A stretch of 64,000 nucleotides of DNA, taken from contig NZ_RPDH01000003.1 in NCBI RefSeq assembly GCF_003813775.1, forward strand, positions 124,001-188,000. Reading direction: 5' to 3'. Under the pieces are notes generated by a model that made no database searches, was not told where the DNA came from, and was given only the letters and a program-made list of their open reading frames with translations. This DNA comes from Chitinophaga lutea (GTDB lineage Bacteria > Bacteroidota > Bacteroidia > Chitinophagales > Chitinophagaceae). The translations under genes and the position numbers were made by a program. Shown in pieces: positions 18,241-29,200 of this stretch. How positions within the stretch are numbered: position 1 is the first letter of the stretch; each line of letters starts with the position of its first letter.

Positions 18241-19689
18241 TTAAATCCATTCCGTCCAGATCAGTTTTTTGGGTTTGCCGAACGGCAGCGCGGTGACCTG
18301 GTATCCCCAGGGCAGTTCGCCCAGCAGCCATTCGTCGTAACTCAGGCTTTCCACCTGCAGTAGCCAGTTGCCTTCACTGTCTTTGGCCGACAGTTTGCCG
18401 GCCCGCTGCAGGAAACTGCTGCGCAGCCCGTCGATGCTGGTGTTTTTCAGCACCGGCCAGTTACCGATCACGGAGCGCAGTAAATCCTCGGCTTCCCCGA
18501 TGTGCGCCGCTTCCAGCGAATTGATCTTTTCGATGGGGCGCTGCACGGGGATGCCGCATAATATTTTGTTGAAAACCATTTCATGTTCTCCCACGCCGGT
18601 ACGGCCCGTGGCCAGGTATTCCAGCAGGGCCGCGGCATATCCTTCGCGCAGCAGGCCATTGCCGTCCGCCGCGCCGCAATTGCGGAGAAACGGGGCAATG
18701 AACGGCGCCAGCAAAATGAGGCCGGCGTTGTGAATGTAATAGGAATCGTATTCATCGTCCGGCAGCATCTCTTCCGCAGGTGTTGCGGCCGGTGTTTGTT
18801 GCAGCGTCGACAATACGCACTGCACCAGGGTTTCCTTTTCCTCCGCCGTTTGCATCGCTTCACCGGTGCTGATCCCGTGTAAGCGTTCCCGTATGCCGGC
18901 GGCGGACAATGTCCGTAATTCGGGCACGGCAGCATAGGCCAGCTGCGTCATTGCACCGGAAGCCATAGACAGGAGGGGGGCATCGCCCTGCACGACCGCC
19001 TTTAACTGCCAGCTGAAAAACTGCCGCTCCGCAGCGGCAAACGTGATGGGAGAGAGGGCCAGCAAAATGCGGCGTACGGCCAGCGTGCGGGCATAGGCCG
19101 TATCATGCAGCAACGGCAATATCTGTTGCTGCCACGGACGTGAAAACTGTAAAAGGAAACGTTGCCTTGCGGCGGGATGTTGGTAAAGAAGGGTGCGAAG
19201 TTCCTGCGCCGTGCCGGGAGATGCGGAAAGAAGGTTGAGTAAAGCAGCTTCCCAAACTTTGACTTGGTCAGGGGATGCCCACCAGAGGAGGACGCCTGTC
19301 CGCAAAAAATGAAAAAGTACCAACTCAACCCTACTTTCTGTTACACTTTGTGCATCTCTTTTATACACTATCAAATTACCGTCGTTCGCAGGGGCAGGGG
19401 CCGCGCTCCTTTTGGGCTGGGCCCTGCTGGAAAGGGCGGCCTCCAGCTGGGTGGCAACCGAGGCGGTGATCGCCTCCTCGAGGTTGCCGGCATCAAGGCC
19501 GTCCACATTTATACTAAGATAATCAATTATGATGTTTTCATTGTCATATAAATCCAAGACTTTTTCGATGGCCGCAGTCAACCTGCTTTCACACAATGAA
19601 GCCACGAGCCGCTGCAATTCCAGCGCCTGCGCTTCAGTGCCGTTCAGGATCACCTCCACGGTCTGCTTCTGTATCAGATGCATCGCCAT
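18241..19689 (-). CDS. eCIS tape measure protein (Pvc14-like)
   Basis: The 482 residues open with HLIQKQTVEVILNGTEAQALELQ and ENIIIDYLSINVDGLD, the signature N-terminus of the contractile-injection-system tape measure family. A later segment YIHNAGLILLAPFIAPFLRNCG and the downstream EHEMVFNKILCGIPVQRPI are also conserved in it. The protein sets tube length during assembly. The start shares one base with the previous gene's stop (TGATG at 19691-19687), so the two are translationally coupled. An alternative start lies two codons downstream. The DUF4157 cargo gene follows after 19 bp. Confidence 0.85.
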   Translation of the reverse strand: MAMHLIQKQTVEVILNGTEAQALELQRLVASLCESRLTAAIEKVLDLYDNENIIIDYLSINVDGLDAGNLEEAITASVATQLEAALSSRAQPKRSAAPAPANDGNLIVYKRDAQSVTESRVELVLFHFLRTGVLLWWASPDQVKVWEAALLNLLSASPGTAQELRTLLYQHPAARQRFLLQFSRPWQQQILPLLHDTAYARTLAVRRILLALSPITFAAAERQFFSWQLKAVVQGDAPLLSMASGAMTQLAYAAVPELRTLSAAGIRERLHGISTGEAMQTAEEKETLVQCVLSTLQQTPAATPAEEMLPDDEYDSYYIHNAGLILLAPFIAPFLRNCGAADGNGLLREGYAAALLEYLATGRTGVGEHEMVFNKILCGIPVQRPIEKINSLEAAHIGEAEDLLRSVIGNWPVLKNTSIDGLRSSFLQRAGKLSAKDSEGNWLLQVESLSYDEWLLGELPWGYQVTALPFGKPKKLIWTEWI

Positions 19690-22600
19690 CAGAAGTCCAT
19701 GGTTTTCGTGATGTCATGATAATTCCAGCAACCGTTTTCGCTGAGCACGATCACGCGGACGTTCACCGGATTGCTCAATGTCTGCTCCAGCTCCAGCTGC
19801 GCGCCTATCCCGAAAGCAGGCACGGCGTCGTTGACGATCCAGTATATCGCTTTGTAACTTTCCGGGTTGGAAATCACCAGCAGGTTGCCGTCGGTACCAA
19901 TGTCGAATTCATCGGCCATGCAGGGATCGTTCAGCGGTTTGTCGTCGCAATCGGTAATGAGGCAGCCGAATTTGGGGATGCGGGTCTGGAACTGCCGCTC
20001 CTTGTACCGCGCGGTGATGTACACGCCGGTGTTGGTATAACGGTATTCGTAGAAAACACCGTTCACCTGGAGCGATACGGAAAACTCCACCTTGTAACAC
20101 TGCGGGGACGTAATTTGCAGCAAGCCCGTTCCCTCTCTGCCGGACCGTATGTCGTATTCGAATTGCACCCGCCCGGTGCCGCGCAGGCGTTTCATGATGT
20201 CTTCCGTGATCATGTTGCACAGCTCGGTGATCACCTCGTCGTAATTGGCGTTGCTGATCTGTTTGAACTGGAGGGCATTCTTCATCTCTTCCGTAAAATC
20301 TTCGTCGTAGATCACCGCGGAATCGCCGTCTTCGATGGTGACGTAGGCAAACGACACTTCAATAGCGCCTTCCTGGTAAGTATCGGCCGGTTTCGCCAGC
20401 CACATCGGGTATTTGCAGGCGTAGGTAATGCCGTTGCAGGGCCTGTCGCAGGCGGGCTCGCATGTTTTGGGGGCCACGGTCACGGACGAAGAAGCGTTCG
20501 TACTGTCGAGCACGGTGACCTGCCCGCCCTGGTTGGAGCCGAAGGTGCGGGTGAATTTGCTTTTCACTTCCACCCCGTTCTGATAATACGGCGCAATACC
20601 GCCGTTGATGCGGAACGTCACCACGTTGACGCTTTCCTTGCATTCTTCGTCTTCGATGATCAGTTCCAGCGGTTGCTGGGCTTCCTGTATGATGTACTGC
20701 ACCGGCGTGCCGTCGTTGCTGATGATGTAGGGCAGGAAGAAGTCGGCGAACACGATGCCTTCCGTCACTTCCACGGTGGTGCCGGCCAGGATGTCGCGGA
20801 CGAACCGGTTGTTCGGATTCCTGCCGATCGTGTTTTTCGGCATCATGGCCATGAACGCATCTTCCGCGATCTTCTTCGTTTTCGGGTCGTCGGGGTTGAG
20901 GGCTTCCACCAGCGTGGTGTACGTTTGCAGCGCCTTGGCGTCTACATTGTACAGCTTGGCCATCTGCTGGTTCACGGTGTATTTGTTGTAGGCATTGGCG
21001 CCGGCGTCGATCTCCACCACCGTCAGCAGGTTGGAATTGCCGCCCACCGGCGGAGGCGCTACCATATCGCCATGGTACACCAGTATAAAGGTGCCGCCCA
21101 CGGGCACGCCGCCTTTATGTTGCAGGCCCACGTGTTTTTCGGCGTAGTTGCTGAGCAGGAAAGCTTCTTTCAGCGCATCGAGGCGTTTCTTGTAGGCGGC
21201 CACCAGTTCTTCCAGTTCGTCCGCCTCGCATTTGTAATTGGCGGCGGTAATGTTCCGGAGGGCCTGGATGATCTGCGGCGTTACCTGGGACAGGGAGGTG
21301 ATGGGATTGAGCACGGTCGCGCCCTTGCATTGCACGTTTTCCCGCAGCAGGAGGTAATTCGTTTCCAGGTCGTCGAAATGCGCGGTAAAAGAGGCGATAT
21401 CGACATTGTCCGCCTTGTTGCCGGTCTTGACGGCCACGATGTCGAACGGCAGCCGGTTGCTTTTGCGCACGCTGGTCAGGTACTTGAGCACGGCCTTGTA
21501 GTTTTTGCCCACATGACCCTCTATCCTGAAAAAGTTATACGGTTCCAGGTCGTACCGCAACGGCGTTTTCACGAAGTCGGCCACGGCCGGGTATTCCACG
21601 GCGCGGTACGACAGATTCTGGTTGGCCCTCCCGGCTTTGGTGAGTTTGTAGTTCCAGTGCTCGAACAGCCGCTTGCCGTTCCCCTGCACCGTTTGCGCAT
21701 AGTAGTGCGGAATGGATTTCACGGACAGGCTGCCGCCCATCAGGGAAGGGGTTACCCGCAGGTCGGAATTGAGCACCCCGTTCCCGTTGAGGATCGTCGG
21801 CGCCACAATCTCAGGGAAAGAACCGAGCATCAGGTACAACCGGTTAAACAATTGCACGATCTCTTCGGCTCTTTGCCCTTCCTTCGCCAGCACGGGCGAA
21901 GGGATAAAATAATGGCGATACTGGCTGGGCTCCGGCGGGTTGATGGCTTCTTTGAGGAATACATGCCGCGGGAACCAGGCAGGGTCAGGACAACAGGCGG
22001 CCAGTATCGGCGCCGCCCGGTCTTTTATTTCGTTGTAAGCTTCAATGAGGTCGCTGATGAAATCATAATAGTACTGGTAATAGTATTGCCGCGCCAGCTG
22101 CAGTTTGTTGGTCCCGTCGAACGGGAAGGCCTTTATTTTCTGGATGGCCGTATTGAGGTCGTTCACCGGGATGCCGAGAAAACCGAAAGCAGCCACGGCA
22201 TTCGTAAGGTTAGCCGCCACCACATCGCTGATGAAGGTTTTGGTGAGGATGTTGCGGTAGGCGTTCACCACATCGTCGGTCGTGCGCAGGTTGGTGGACA
22301 GTACGTCGAACCGCGGCATGCGCAGATCGGGCAGGTTATTTTTGGTGGTATAGTAAGGGATGTTGGTCTTCAGCAGGTCCGCCAGCTCCTTTTTGATCAG
22401 CAGCGTGCGGACGGTTACGGAAATGGTGGCGCCTTTGTCGTCGCATGAATTGGGCAGGCAGTTTTTATTCGCCGTTTTGCTCAGCTCCACGAACAGTATC
22501 ACCACTTTACCGTTGAGGTAGTTATTCACGTTGTCGATCGGCTTCACCGTACCGTCGCCGATCGGTGCGGCCGGCAGCAGCTCCATGATGGGGTGCTGCG

Positions 22601-22931
22601 CCTCGTTCACGTCGAGCGGGGGATACTTCACATCTTTCGGCACTTTGTAAGGCCGCTGGAATTTATGCACGATGTCTGCATCCTGGATGGCGAGGTAGCC
22701 TTCGGAGGTGACGCAGCAGCCGCGTGTAACGGTGATGGACGTGCCGTTGGCCGCCGTGACCACGTTCAGCCCGCACACGATGCCGACGCCGATGAGGTGG
22801 CTGCGCGTGAGGCGGCCCTGCTCGTCCGTATAGGCAAAGAGGGTGTTCAGCTGGTCTTTCGTGAGCACCTGGTTCACTTCAAATTGCGGGTAGTTTTCAA
22901 TTAACGGTATCATATCTGTTATGGGCTTCAA
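19689..22931 (-). CDS. Large eCIS structural protein of unknown role (possible fibre or baseplate extension)
   Basis: I do not recognise a named family for this 1080-residue protein. The N-terminus (about 15-110: FEVNQVLTKDQLNTLFAYTD, LIGVGIVCGLNVV, GCCVTSEGYLA) looks like a compact conserved domain. The middle is mixed alpha/beta. Around residues 765-815 there is a beta-sandwich repeat resembling SprB/PKD modules (GGIAPYYQNGV...GGQVTVLD). The C-terminal third is beta-rich with about ten cysteines. It lies between the Pvc12-like baseplate gene (17 bp) and the tape measure (1-base overlap), the position of the fibre gene in Photorhabdus cassettes. A surface role such as target binding or a cage around the baseplate is inference. 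Confidence 0.6.
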   Translation of the reverse strand: MKPITDMIPLIENYPQFEVNQVLTKDQLNTLFAYTDEQGRLTRSHLIGVGIVCGLNVVTAANGTSITVTRGCCVTSEGYLAIQDADIVHKFQRPYKVPKDVKYPPLDVNEAQHPIMELLPAAPIGDGTVKPIDNVNNYLNGKVVILFVELSKTANKNCLPNSCDDKGATISVTVRTLLIKKELADLLKTNIPYYTTKNNLPDLRMPRFDVLSTNLRTTDDVVNAYRNILTKTFISDVVAANLTNAVAAFGFLGIPVNDLNTAIQKIKAFPFDGTNKLQLARQYYYQYYYDFISDLIEAYNEIKDRAAPILAACCPDPAWFPRHVFLKEAINPPEPSQYRHYFIPSPVLAKEGQRAEEIVQLFNRLYLMLGSFPEIVAPTILNGNGVLNSDLRVTPSLMGGSLSVKSIPHYYAQTVQGNGKRLFEHWNYKLTKAGRANQNLSYRAVEYPAVADFVKTPLRYDLEPYNFFRIEGHVGKNYKAVLKYLTSVRKSNRLPFDIVAVKTGNKADNVDIASFTAHFDDLETNYLLLRENVQCKGATVLNPITSLSQVTPQIIQALRNITAANYKCEADELEELVAAYKKRLDALKEAFLLSNYAEKHVGLQHKGGVPVGGTFILVYHGDMVAPPPVGGNSNLLTVVEIDAGANAYNKYTVNQQMAKLYNVDAKALQTYTTLVEALNPDDPKTKKIAEDAFMAMMPKNTIGRNPNNRFVRDILAGTTVEVTEGIVFADFFLPYIISNDGTPVQYIIQEAQQPLELIIEDEECKESVNVVTFRINGGIAPYYQNGVEVKSKFTRTFGSNQGGQVTVLDSTNASSSVTVAPKTCEPACDRPCNGITYACKYPMWLAKPADTYQEGAIEVSFAYVTIEDGDSAVIYDEDFTEEMKNALQFKQISNANYDEVITELCNMITEDIMKRLRGTGRVQFEYDIRSGREGTGLLQITSPQCYKVEFSVSLQVNGVFYEYRYTNTGVYITARYKERQFQTRIPKFGCLITDCDDKPLNDPCMADEFDIGTDGNLLVISNPESYKAIYWIVNDAVPAFGIGAQLELEQTLSNPVNVRVIVLSENGCWNYHDITKTMDF

Positions 22932-22948
22932 TGATTGAATAATATACC

Positions 22949-25900
22949 TTAACCTAAAGCGGTGGCGCCAAGGCGTACGGGGTTCGTGTCGTTCCCATCC
23001 TCGCAGTCGTGCAGGGTGGCTGGCGGATAAATGCTCTTCAGTTCGTATAACAATTGTATCAGCACCGCATGCGTTTGCAGCAGCTGTATTTTATCGTTGT
23101 CGTAAAAGCTGATGAAAAGGGCGTTCACGGCGTCGGTATCGATGCCGGCGCAGGTGGGCGTGAGGGCATTGATCATGGCGTCGAACGATACCTTCTGCAA
23201 GCCGGCGGCGTAGTGGATCTTCACCCACTGGTGGATGGCGTGCGTGTATTGCTGCATGATGCCGGTCACGCATTTGCACAGCTCCTTCTCCGGTACGTTC
23301 TTGTTGGCCGGTTGCAACGTGAGCAGCCTGCGCAGCCGCTTTTCGAGATAGGCGTCTTTGGGCTGGAGTTTGGCGTTTTCCACCAGCCAGGCGCACCAGG
23401 CTTTTTTAAGGCGGCTGTAAATGAAACAGGCGGAATTGTTCAGCCAGTAGTTCACCACCCAGGTGCGGATACCGGCATGGGCGGACGCGGGAATGGTGCT
23501 GATGGCGGCCACCAGCGGCGCCACGGCTGCATCATAAACGGCCTCGGCTTCTGCCTGCACGAGCGGGGAATGCCCCTTCTCCTGCATCTTGTCGCGGTAG
23601 GCTTCGTTCATGGCGGCGATGATGGCCACGGTGCGCAGGCACATTTCATGTTCCAGTACGCCGGTTTTGGCGGGCACAGGGTTCTGCGCGTTCCACAACA
23701 GGTCGGTGAGGTCGCAGAGCAAAGTGCCGGGGCATGCCTCGTTGGCAACCCAGCAGATCTTGGGCAGCAGGTGCGACGGCGTTTCGAGCCGGATCGTGTT
23801 TTCGGCGTAACGCCGGTATTCGATCTTTTTGTTCTGCACATGCCAACCGGGCATCACAAACGTGAGCCGGAAAGAATACGGGTCGTTGTCGTAACAGGTG
23901 TGGCAGCCGTCGTCGAGGCAAATGGGCAGCAGCAGCTGGCCGGGTATGCGGGGCCGCAGCAGCAGGTGCTCGATGATCACCATGTCTTCCACATCCGGGA
24001 TATTGAGCATGGCGCTCAGCCGCAGCTGCAGCCCGGCAATGTTGAGGATGTTGCAGGGCGATGCAATGGTATGGTCGATGGCCCGGGCGCGGTTGGGACT
24101 GGCCTTTGGATACGCTTTCAGGAAATTGGTCTTGACCTTCAGCAGGTCGGCCAGCGCGGTTTCCTTGTTGGCCTGTATCTCGCTGTACTGCAGCAGCGCA
24201 TAGTCCGTGAAATTCTCGGCAAAGCGGGCCATCAGGTGGTCCATGAACTGGTTGCGGCGGGCAAGACCGCTCTGGCCGGGCTCTTTCAGGTCCTGCAGCT
24301 TCGCGGCGTTCAGCGTAGGGAAATAGAGGTCGGTGATGTTCTCCACGTCGGCATTGCCCAGCAGGCGGGTGAAATAACTCCGCGTTTTCGTTTCGTCGAG
24401 TATGAACAGCTCGCCGATGTGCTGGAGCTGGGCGAGGTAGTTCACCAGTATCTGCTCGAAGAACAGCAGGTAAGCTTTCATCTGCCGGGCCTGTGCCTTG
24501 CGCAGGTCGGAAACACCGTCGGGCAGGCCGCTTTCGCTGATGCCGTAAGTGGCCGGGAAGGAATATTGTACGGGGTAGTAGTCTTCAAAGTCGCGCACCT
24601 CGCCCACAGGCAGGTCGAGCGTGTTTTTGACGCCGGCCGTTTTCATGTGCTCGCGGTTGCCGCGCAGGAACTGCAGGGTGGCATTGAGCTCCTCGTTGCT
24701 GGCTTTCAGGAAGGGATAACCGTTCTTGAAAAAGAGGAACTTGGAACGCTGCAGGTACAGCCGGGGCTGGTGACCTTCGGTGATGGGCAATGCCCAGGGG
24801 CGGCTGTGGTAGATCACGTCGCCGCGACTGTCGTAACTCGTCATCAGGAAATTGGTGACGGAAATCACGCCGGGTATGTCCATGATCTCGTTGATCATAT
24901 CGGAGGCATACACTTCGCTCCGCAGCGTGGCCTTGTCGAGGTCTTCGTTGCGGATGAACCCGTTCTGCAGCAACGGCCCGTTGAAAATAGCCGTCACCGG
25001 GTATTTTTCGTTGAGCAGCTGCGCGAGGGTATATACGGGAATGGTGGGGTTCAGGTATTGTTCGATGCGCACGATGATTTCAGCTTCCACTTTTTCGATG
25101 TCCGCATCGGGCTGCAGCTCGATGTCCATACAGACGCTTACGTCTTCCATCGGCACCAGGCTCACGTTGCAGAACGTTTCATCGAGGTTGCGGTGGGCAT
25201 GGAGGTTCTTGCGCGTTTCACCGAGCAGCACGTGGATTTTTTCGATGTTCTTTTTATACGTGTGCACGATGCCGGCGGCGTCCTGGATGGCTTTGGTGAT
25301 ATCGTCGGCTTTCAGCACGGCGGCGCCGGATGAAGGGATATACACATTCAGGACGGCGGAGGTGAGGGCGATGATGACGCCGTTATCGAGCGTTACATCG
25401 AGGTCTATCTGTATGGCCTGGCGCACGGCCTTGGCCACGTTGGCGTTGGTGACGGGCAGCCCGTCTTTTCCGAGAATCGATTTGACCACCACCTGCGTCA
25501 CTTTGCGGGCGGGGTCGGTGAGCAGCTGCAGTTCGTCCCAGCGCTGCGTCACGATGGTATAGTCGGGAAGGCGCAGTTCGAGCACGGCATCCTTCCGCTC
25601 GTCGTTATCGTAAATGAGCGTCTGGTACACCCGGCCGTCGTTGATGTCGCCGTACACGGGGTCGCTTTCGAATTCGATCAGCACGTCGTACAACCCTTTT
25701 ACGCTGACTTTTTCGTTGGGCTGCAGGTTGCCGCTGGTTTTGGGCTGATAGGTCAGTTTGCCGGCCTTTTCGTCCGCGTAAAACTCTGTTTCGCAGTTGC
25801 AGTGGTCGCCGCAGGGCTCATCGGCGGCGGGCGTGTCGTCGCAATGGCATACCCGCGGTATCAACCAGGCATTCTGGATGCCGGCCTGGTCTATCAGCAG

Positions 25901-26218
25901 CTTGCGGTAGTCGCGGATAGTGAGGGGATTGATGGTGAGTATCTCGTGGGCCTCGAAAAACGCCTGGCTGTGCAGCTGGCTTTGCGACAGGTAGGCGGCG
26001 AAGATGTCTTTGCGGCTGAAGCCGGTCCGGTACGCCAGGTCGGTAAGGGCAAAACACATCAGTTCCAGCGTGGTGATGCCGGGGTCGTGGAAGTTGTAGT
26101 CGGTCCACAACTTGCTGCCCAACTGCTGGATGTACTGAATGCCTTGCTGCCGCAGGAAGTAAAAATCTTCCGGTGGTCGAAGCTTCGGGGTTTTGGGTAT
26201 GGAGGGCGTCTGTTCCAT
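22949..26218 (-). CDS. eCIS baseplate protein (Pvc12/gp7-like)
   Basis: The 1089-residue protein begins with the conserved block LRQQGIQYIQQLGSKLWTDYNFHDPGITTLELMCFALTDLAYRTG, in which the HDPGIT motif marks the Pvc12-type baseplate wedge family. A Cys-rich insertion near residues 123-142 (DNA 25793-25850) has six Cys and two His, and a second cluster lies near 760-800 (CLDDGCHTC, CWVANEACPGTLLC). The protein should pair with the baseplate-J-like protein encoded just upstream (18 bp gap) to form wedges around the spike. It is longer than many relatives because of a C-terminal helical extension of about 250 residues. Confidence 0.82.
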   Translation of the reverse strand: MEQTPSIPKTPKLRPPEDFYFLRQQGIQYIQQLGSKLWTDYNFHDPGITTLELMCFALTDLAYRTGFSRKDIFAAYLSQSQLHSQAFFEAHEILTINPLTIRDYRKLLIDQAGIQNAWLIPRVCHCDDTPAADEPCGDHCNCETEFYADEKAGKLTYQPKTSGNLQPNEKVSVKGLYDVLIEFESDPVYGDINDGRVYQTLIYDNDERKDAVLELRLPDYTIVTQRWDELQLLTDPARKVTQVVVKSILGKDGLPVTNANVAKAVRQAIQIDLDVTLDNGVIIALTSAVLNVYIPSSGAAVLKADDITKAIQDAAGIVHTYKKNIEKIHVLLGETRKNLHAHRNLDETFCNVSLVPMEDVSVCMDIELQPDADIEKVEAEIIVRIEQYLNPTIPVYTLAQLLNEKYPVTAIFNGPLLQNGFIRNEDLDKATLRSEVYASDMINEIMDIPGVISVTNFLMTSYDSRGDVIYHSRPWALPITEGHQPRLYLQRSKFLFFKNGYPFLKASNEELNATLQFLRGNREHMKTAGVKNTLDLPVGEVRDFEDYYPVQYSFPATYGISESGLPDGVSDLRKAQARQMKAYLLFFEQILVNYLAQLQHIGELFILDETKTRSYFTRLLGNADVENITDLYFPTLNAAKLQDLKEPGQSGLARRNQFMDHLMARFAENFTDYALLQYSEIQANKETALADLLKVKTNFLKAYPKASPNRARAIDHTIASPCNILNIAGLQLRLSAMLNIPDVEDMVIIEHLLLRPRIPGQLLLPICLDDGCHTCYDNDPYSFRLTFVMPGWHVQNKKIEYRRYAENTIRLETPSHLLPKICWVANEACPGTLLCDLTDLLWNAQNPVPAKTGVLEHEMCLRTVAIIAAMNEAYRDKMQEKGHSPLVQAEAEAVYDAAVAPLVAAISTIPASAHAGIRTWVVNYWLNNSACFIYSRLKKAWCAWLVENAKLQPKDAYLEKRLRRLLTLQPANKNVPEKELCKCVTGIMQQYTHAIHQWVKIHYAAGLQKVSFDAMINALTPTCAGIDTDAVNALFISFYDNDKIQLLQTHAVLIQLLYELKSIYPPATLHDCEDGNDTNPVRLGATALG

Positions 26219-26236
26219 TATGCTGATACTTCTTTT

Positions 26237-29200
26237 TTAGGGGCATCCGCAGCCTGCTGTGTTATCAGGCGCGGGTACGGGAATGTTCTGATTGATGACC
26301 GTGATCACATGCTGCGCTGCCTTGACCGGTACGATGATGGCCGTCTGCCGGTCGGGCGAGATCGTTTCTTTTTCCACCCCGGCATGATAGAGCCGTACAT
26401 CGGTCACATAATCCACGTAATACTGTTCTTCGATAAAGTTCACGATCATGGCGTTGGTGATGCGGGATTCGAAACGCAGCTCCGCGCCTTCCTGGTAAGC
26501 CCAGGGAGCGAGGAACCGGGTGATCTCTTCCTGCAGCCGCGCCCGGAAAAGGGTTTTGTCGTATTGCGGATGGAAATGCACGCTGGCCTCCACACGCACC
26601 TGTTCGTATTCGGGGTTGCACACGTGCAGCTGCACAAAAGGCGAAATGAGCGTGCGCAGGTAGTCTTTTACTTTTTCGAGCTCGCTGACATAGGTGAACG
26701 GCCGCAGCGGGTCTATGCCGTTGCGCCGCTGGAGATTGGGCACGGTGATCACCGTCACGTGGCCGGGCGCGAGCTCATTATACTTGCCGGGCTCCAGGCG
26801 CGTATGCGGAATGCATTTGGCGCGGTACAGCCCGGGGAACTGCTGCAGGATGAGGTGCTCGTAATCCCAGATGTTGATCCCGCGGTCTTTGTGCCGCAAC
26901 AGTTCGCTCACCCGGATGTGGAACTGCTGCTCCGTTTCACCGGGGAACCCGCCGAATGAAGAGAACGGCTGCTGCACGCTTTTCACTTCGGGCACGGGCT
27001 CGGCCAGTTTGGCGATGGTGGCCGCGGCAAGGGGATTGGGCAACGATAGCGAAGGGTCGCCGGGTGTTACGAAAGTGGCGGACACGGCCTGCGGCAAAAT
27101 GGAGACTATCCTGCAAACCGCCTCATCGTCCTGCGACACGGTGGCCTTCAGCCAGATGGTGCCGCCGGGCAATACATGATGCGCCGTATCGGCTTCGCGC
27201 GGAATGCTGAACGCGATGATGCCGCTCTGTACGAGCTGGTTGGTGCCGTCGGCTACGTCCGTGGCGGCCAGCGGCACCCAGCTGTCGCCGGCGAGGTAAT
27301 GCCAGCGCACATGGTCTTCCGGTTTGGCCACGAGCGGGTTGGCGGTGCTTTCATCGATCTGGAAAAGCATGTTCAGCTTGCGCGGCGGGGCGAATTGCCG
27401 GATGCCGATGTAGAATTCGGCAAGACTGTTCACTACCGCCGCGGCATTGTGCCTGAACTGCGGCATCAATGTTCCGCCCGCGCCGCTTTCTTTTTTCTCC
27501 CCGAAAGGATACAGATGGAAGAATTCCGCTTCCACACTGGTCGTAGCCTCGTACTGCAGGTACATTTCCTGCAGGGTGGGCGGTATGAACACGCCGGGCT
27601 CTTTACTGCTGGCGGGATTGCCCGTTTTGGCGATATCGGCGAAATAGGCGACGCGCTTGGCCAGCGTTTCCTGGTACTTCAGATCGTTCGTGAGGTTGTA
27701 GCGTACGTAGCCGCTTACGCTGGCAGGACTGAAAGGCTTGTTCACATCGCTGAATATCGCGGGGATATCCGTGTATTCATCCACATAAAAATGTTCCTTC
27801 AGTTTGCCGCTGGAAGAAGTGGCGTCCACCGTATCGAAAATATTGAGCGGGTGGCGTATCACCTTCCAGCCGTCGTTATGACGGAGGATGTGCAGCTCGG
27901 GCACGTCGCCCAGGTTATCGACCGTACCGGGCCGCCAAACGAACACGGGTTTAACGGTAGCGCCGGGTTTCTGGAATATCTCGTCGCACCCGATCAGCAG
28001 CATCGACCCTTTATGCGGAATGGCCCCGAACGCCAGGAACGGTTTGGAAGGGTCCATCACGCCGGCATCCGTCTGCACGTAAATGTTCTTCAGTTTATCG
28101 GACGCCACCGTCAGGTCGAAGCGGGTCATGATGGTATTTTTCAGCAACTGCCAGGCAAAGGCGCGCATGGGCTGGTGCACGAGCGTGATGCGCAGCACCG
28201 GCAATACGGTATCGAACGACGCCTGGTGTATGGTGGCATTGTACGGCGCCGTGCCGGGCTGTTTGGCCAGCATGGCGGCGGTGATCTCGAATCCCTGCAC
28301 CCCGTCCGGATTGATGCGGAACTGGGTGATGGGAATGGGCTCCCAGCCTTTGGCGGTGGTAATATGCAGCTGGAAATCGCCTGGCTCCAGCCCCGTTACG
28401 TCGTTGCCGGTGCGGATGATGAGCCGGATGCTGCGGTTGCCTTCCCGCAGGAACAGGAAGCGCGACGCAAAGGCGAAACCCACGCGCGCAGCCGGCATAT
28501 TGACCTGTTGAATGCTTTCATAGTCCACCCGCGTTTTGTTGGCAAAGGGATGCCAGGGCGTCAGCGGCGCCTCGAACGGCGCGCCCGCGCCATCGGCGGA
28601 ATCCGCTTTGGGGGAGGCATAGATGCGGTTGGAGGAAACTGTCGCAACGGTATCCTCGTTGTTGGATACGAATACGGATTGCAGGTGACTCACCACCGCC
28701 GTGTTCACGGCGATATCTTCGTCGACGGTATACCAGGCGTCCGCGCCGTTGGCGAATTTCCCGGCCTTCAGGCGGGTGCCTTTCTGCACGAGGTGGTCGT
28801 TCACGAACTTCGCCAGCTCGAAGGTAATGTACACCTGGTTCGGTGCAGGCCCTTTCTTCGCCAGCTGCAATATGTCGGTATAATAAAGCTCGAGGTGCTC
28901 GCGGGTGAGGGTATTGAGGTGCTCGCGCGAATAGGAGAGCAGCTTCAGGAACGACAGGAACAGCGTGGTGTGCGGTTCATGTGTGCCCCATTCGCCCAGC
29001 GTACGCTGCAGTTCCTTTTTGGCTTCCTCGGTGATGCGCGACAGCGCCTTGATGAATACATCCACGGCATCCTTGAAAAAGTTGTGGTTGGTGGCGAAAA
29101 ACAGCCTGCGTACGATCGGGCCGCTGCCGTAGATGTTGGTGTCGGCCACGATGGTGCTGGCCCAGGCGCTGCTGAAAGTATGCGTGATCACCTGGTTGAA

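Noticed and set aside
19596..22448. Long open frames opposite the eCIS genes, such as the 950-codon frame here and those at 23054-25333, 27176-29776, 30026-32026 and 33743-35716
   Set aside because: They lie antisense to clearly assigned genes, are rich in His, Arg, Gly and Val as expected of mirror frames in GC-rich codons, and show no domain.
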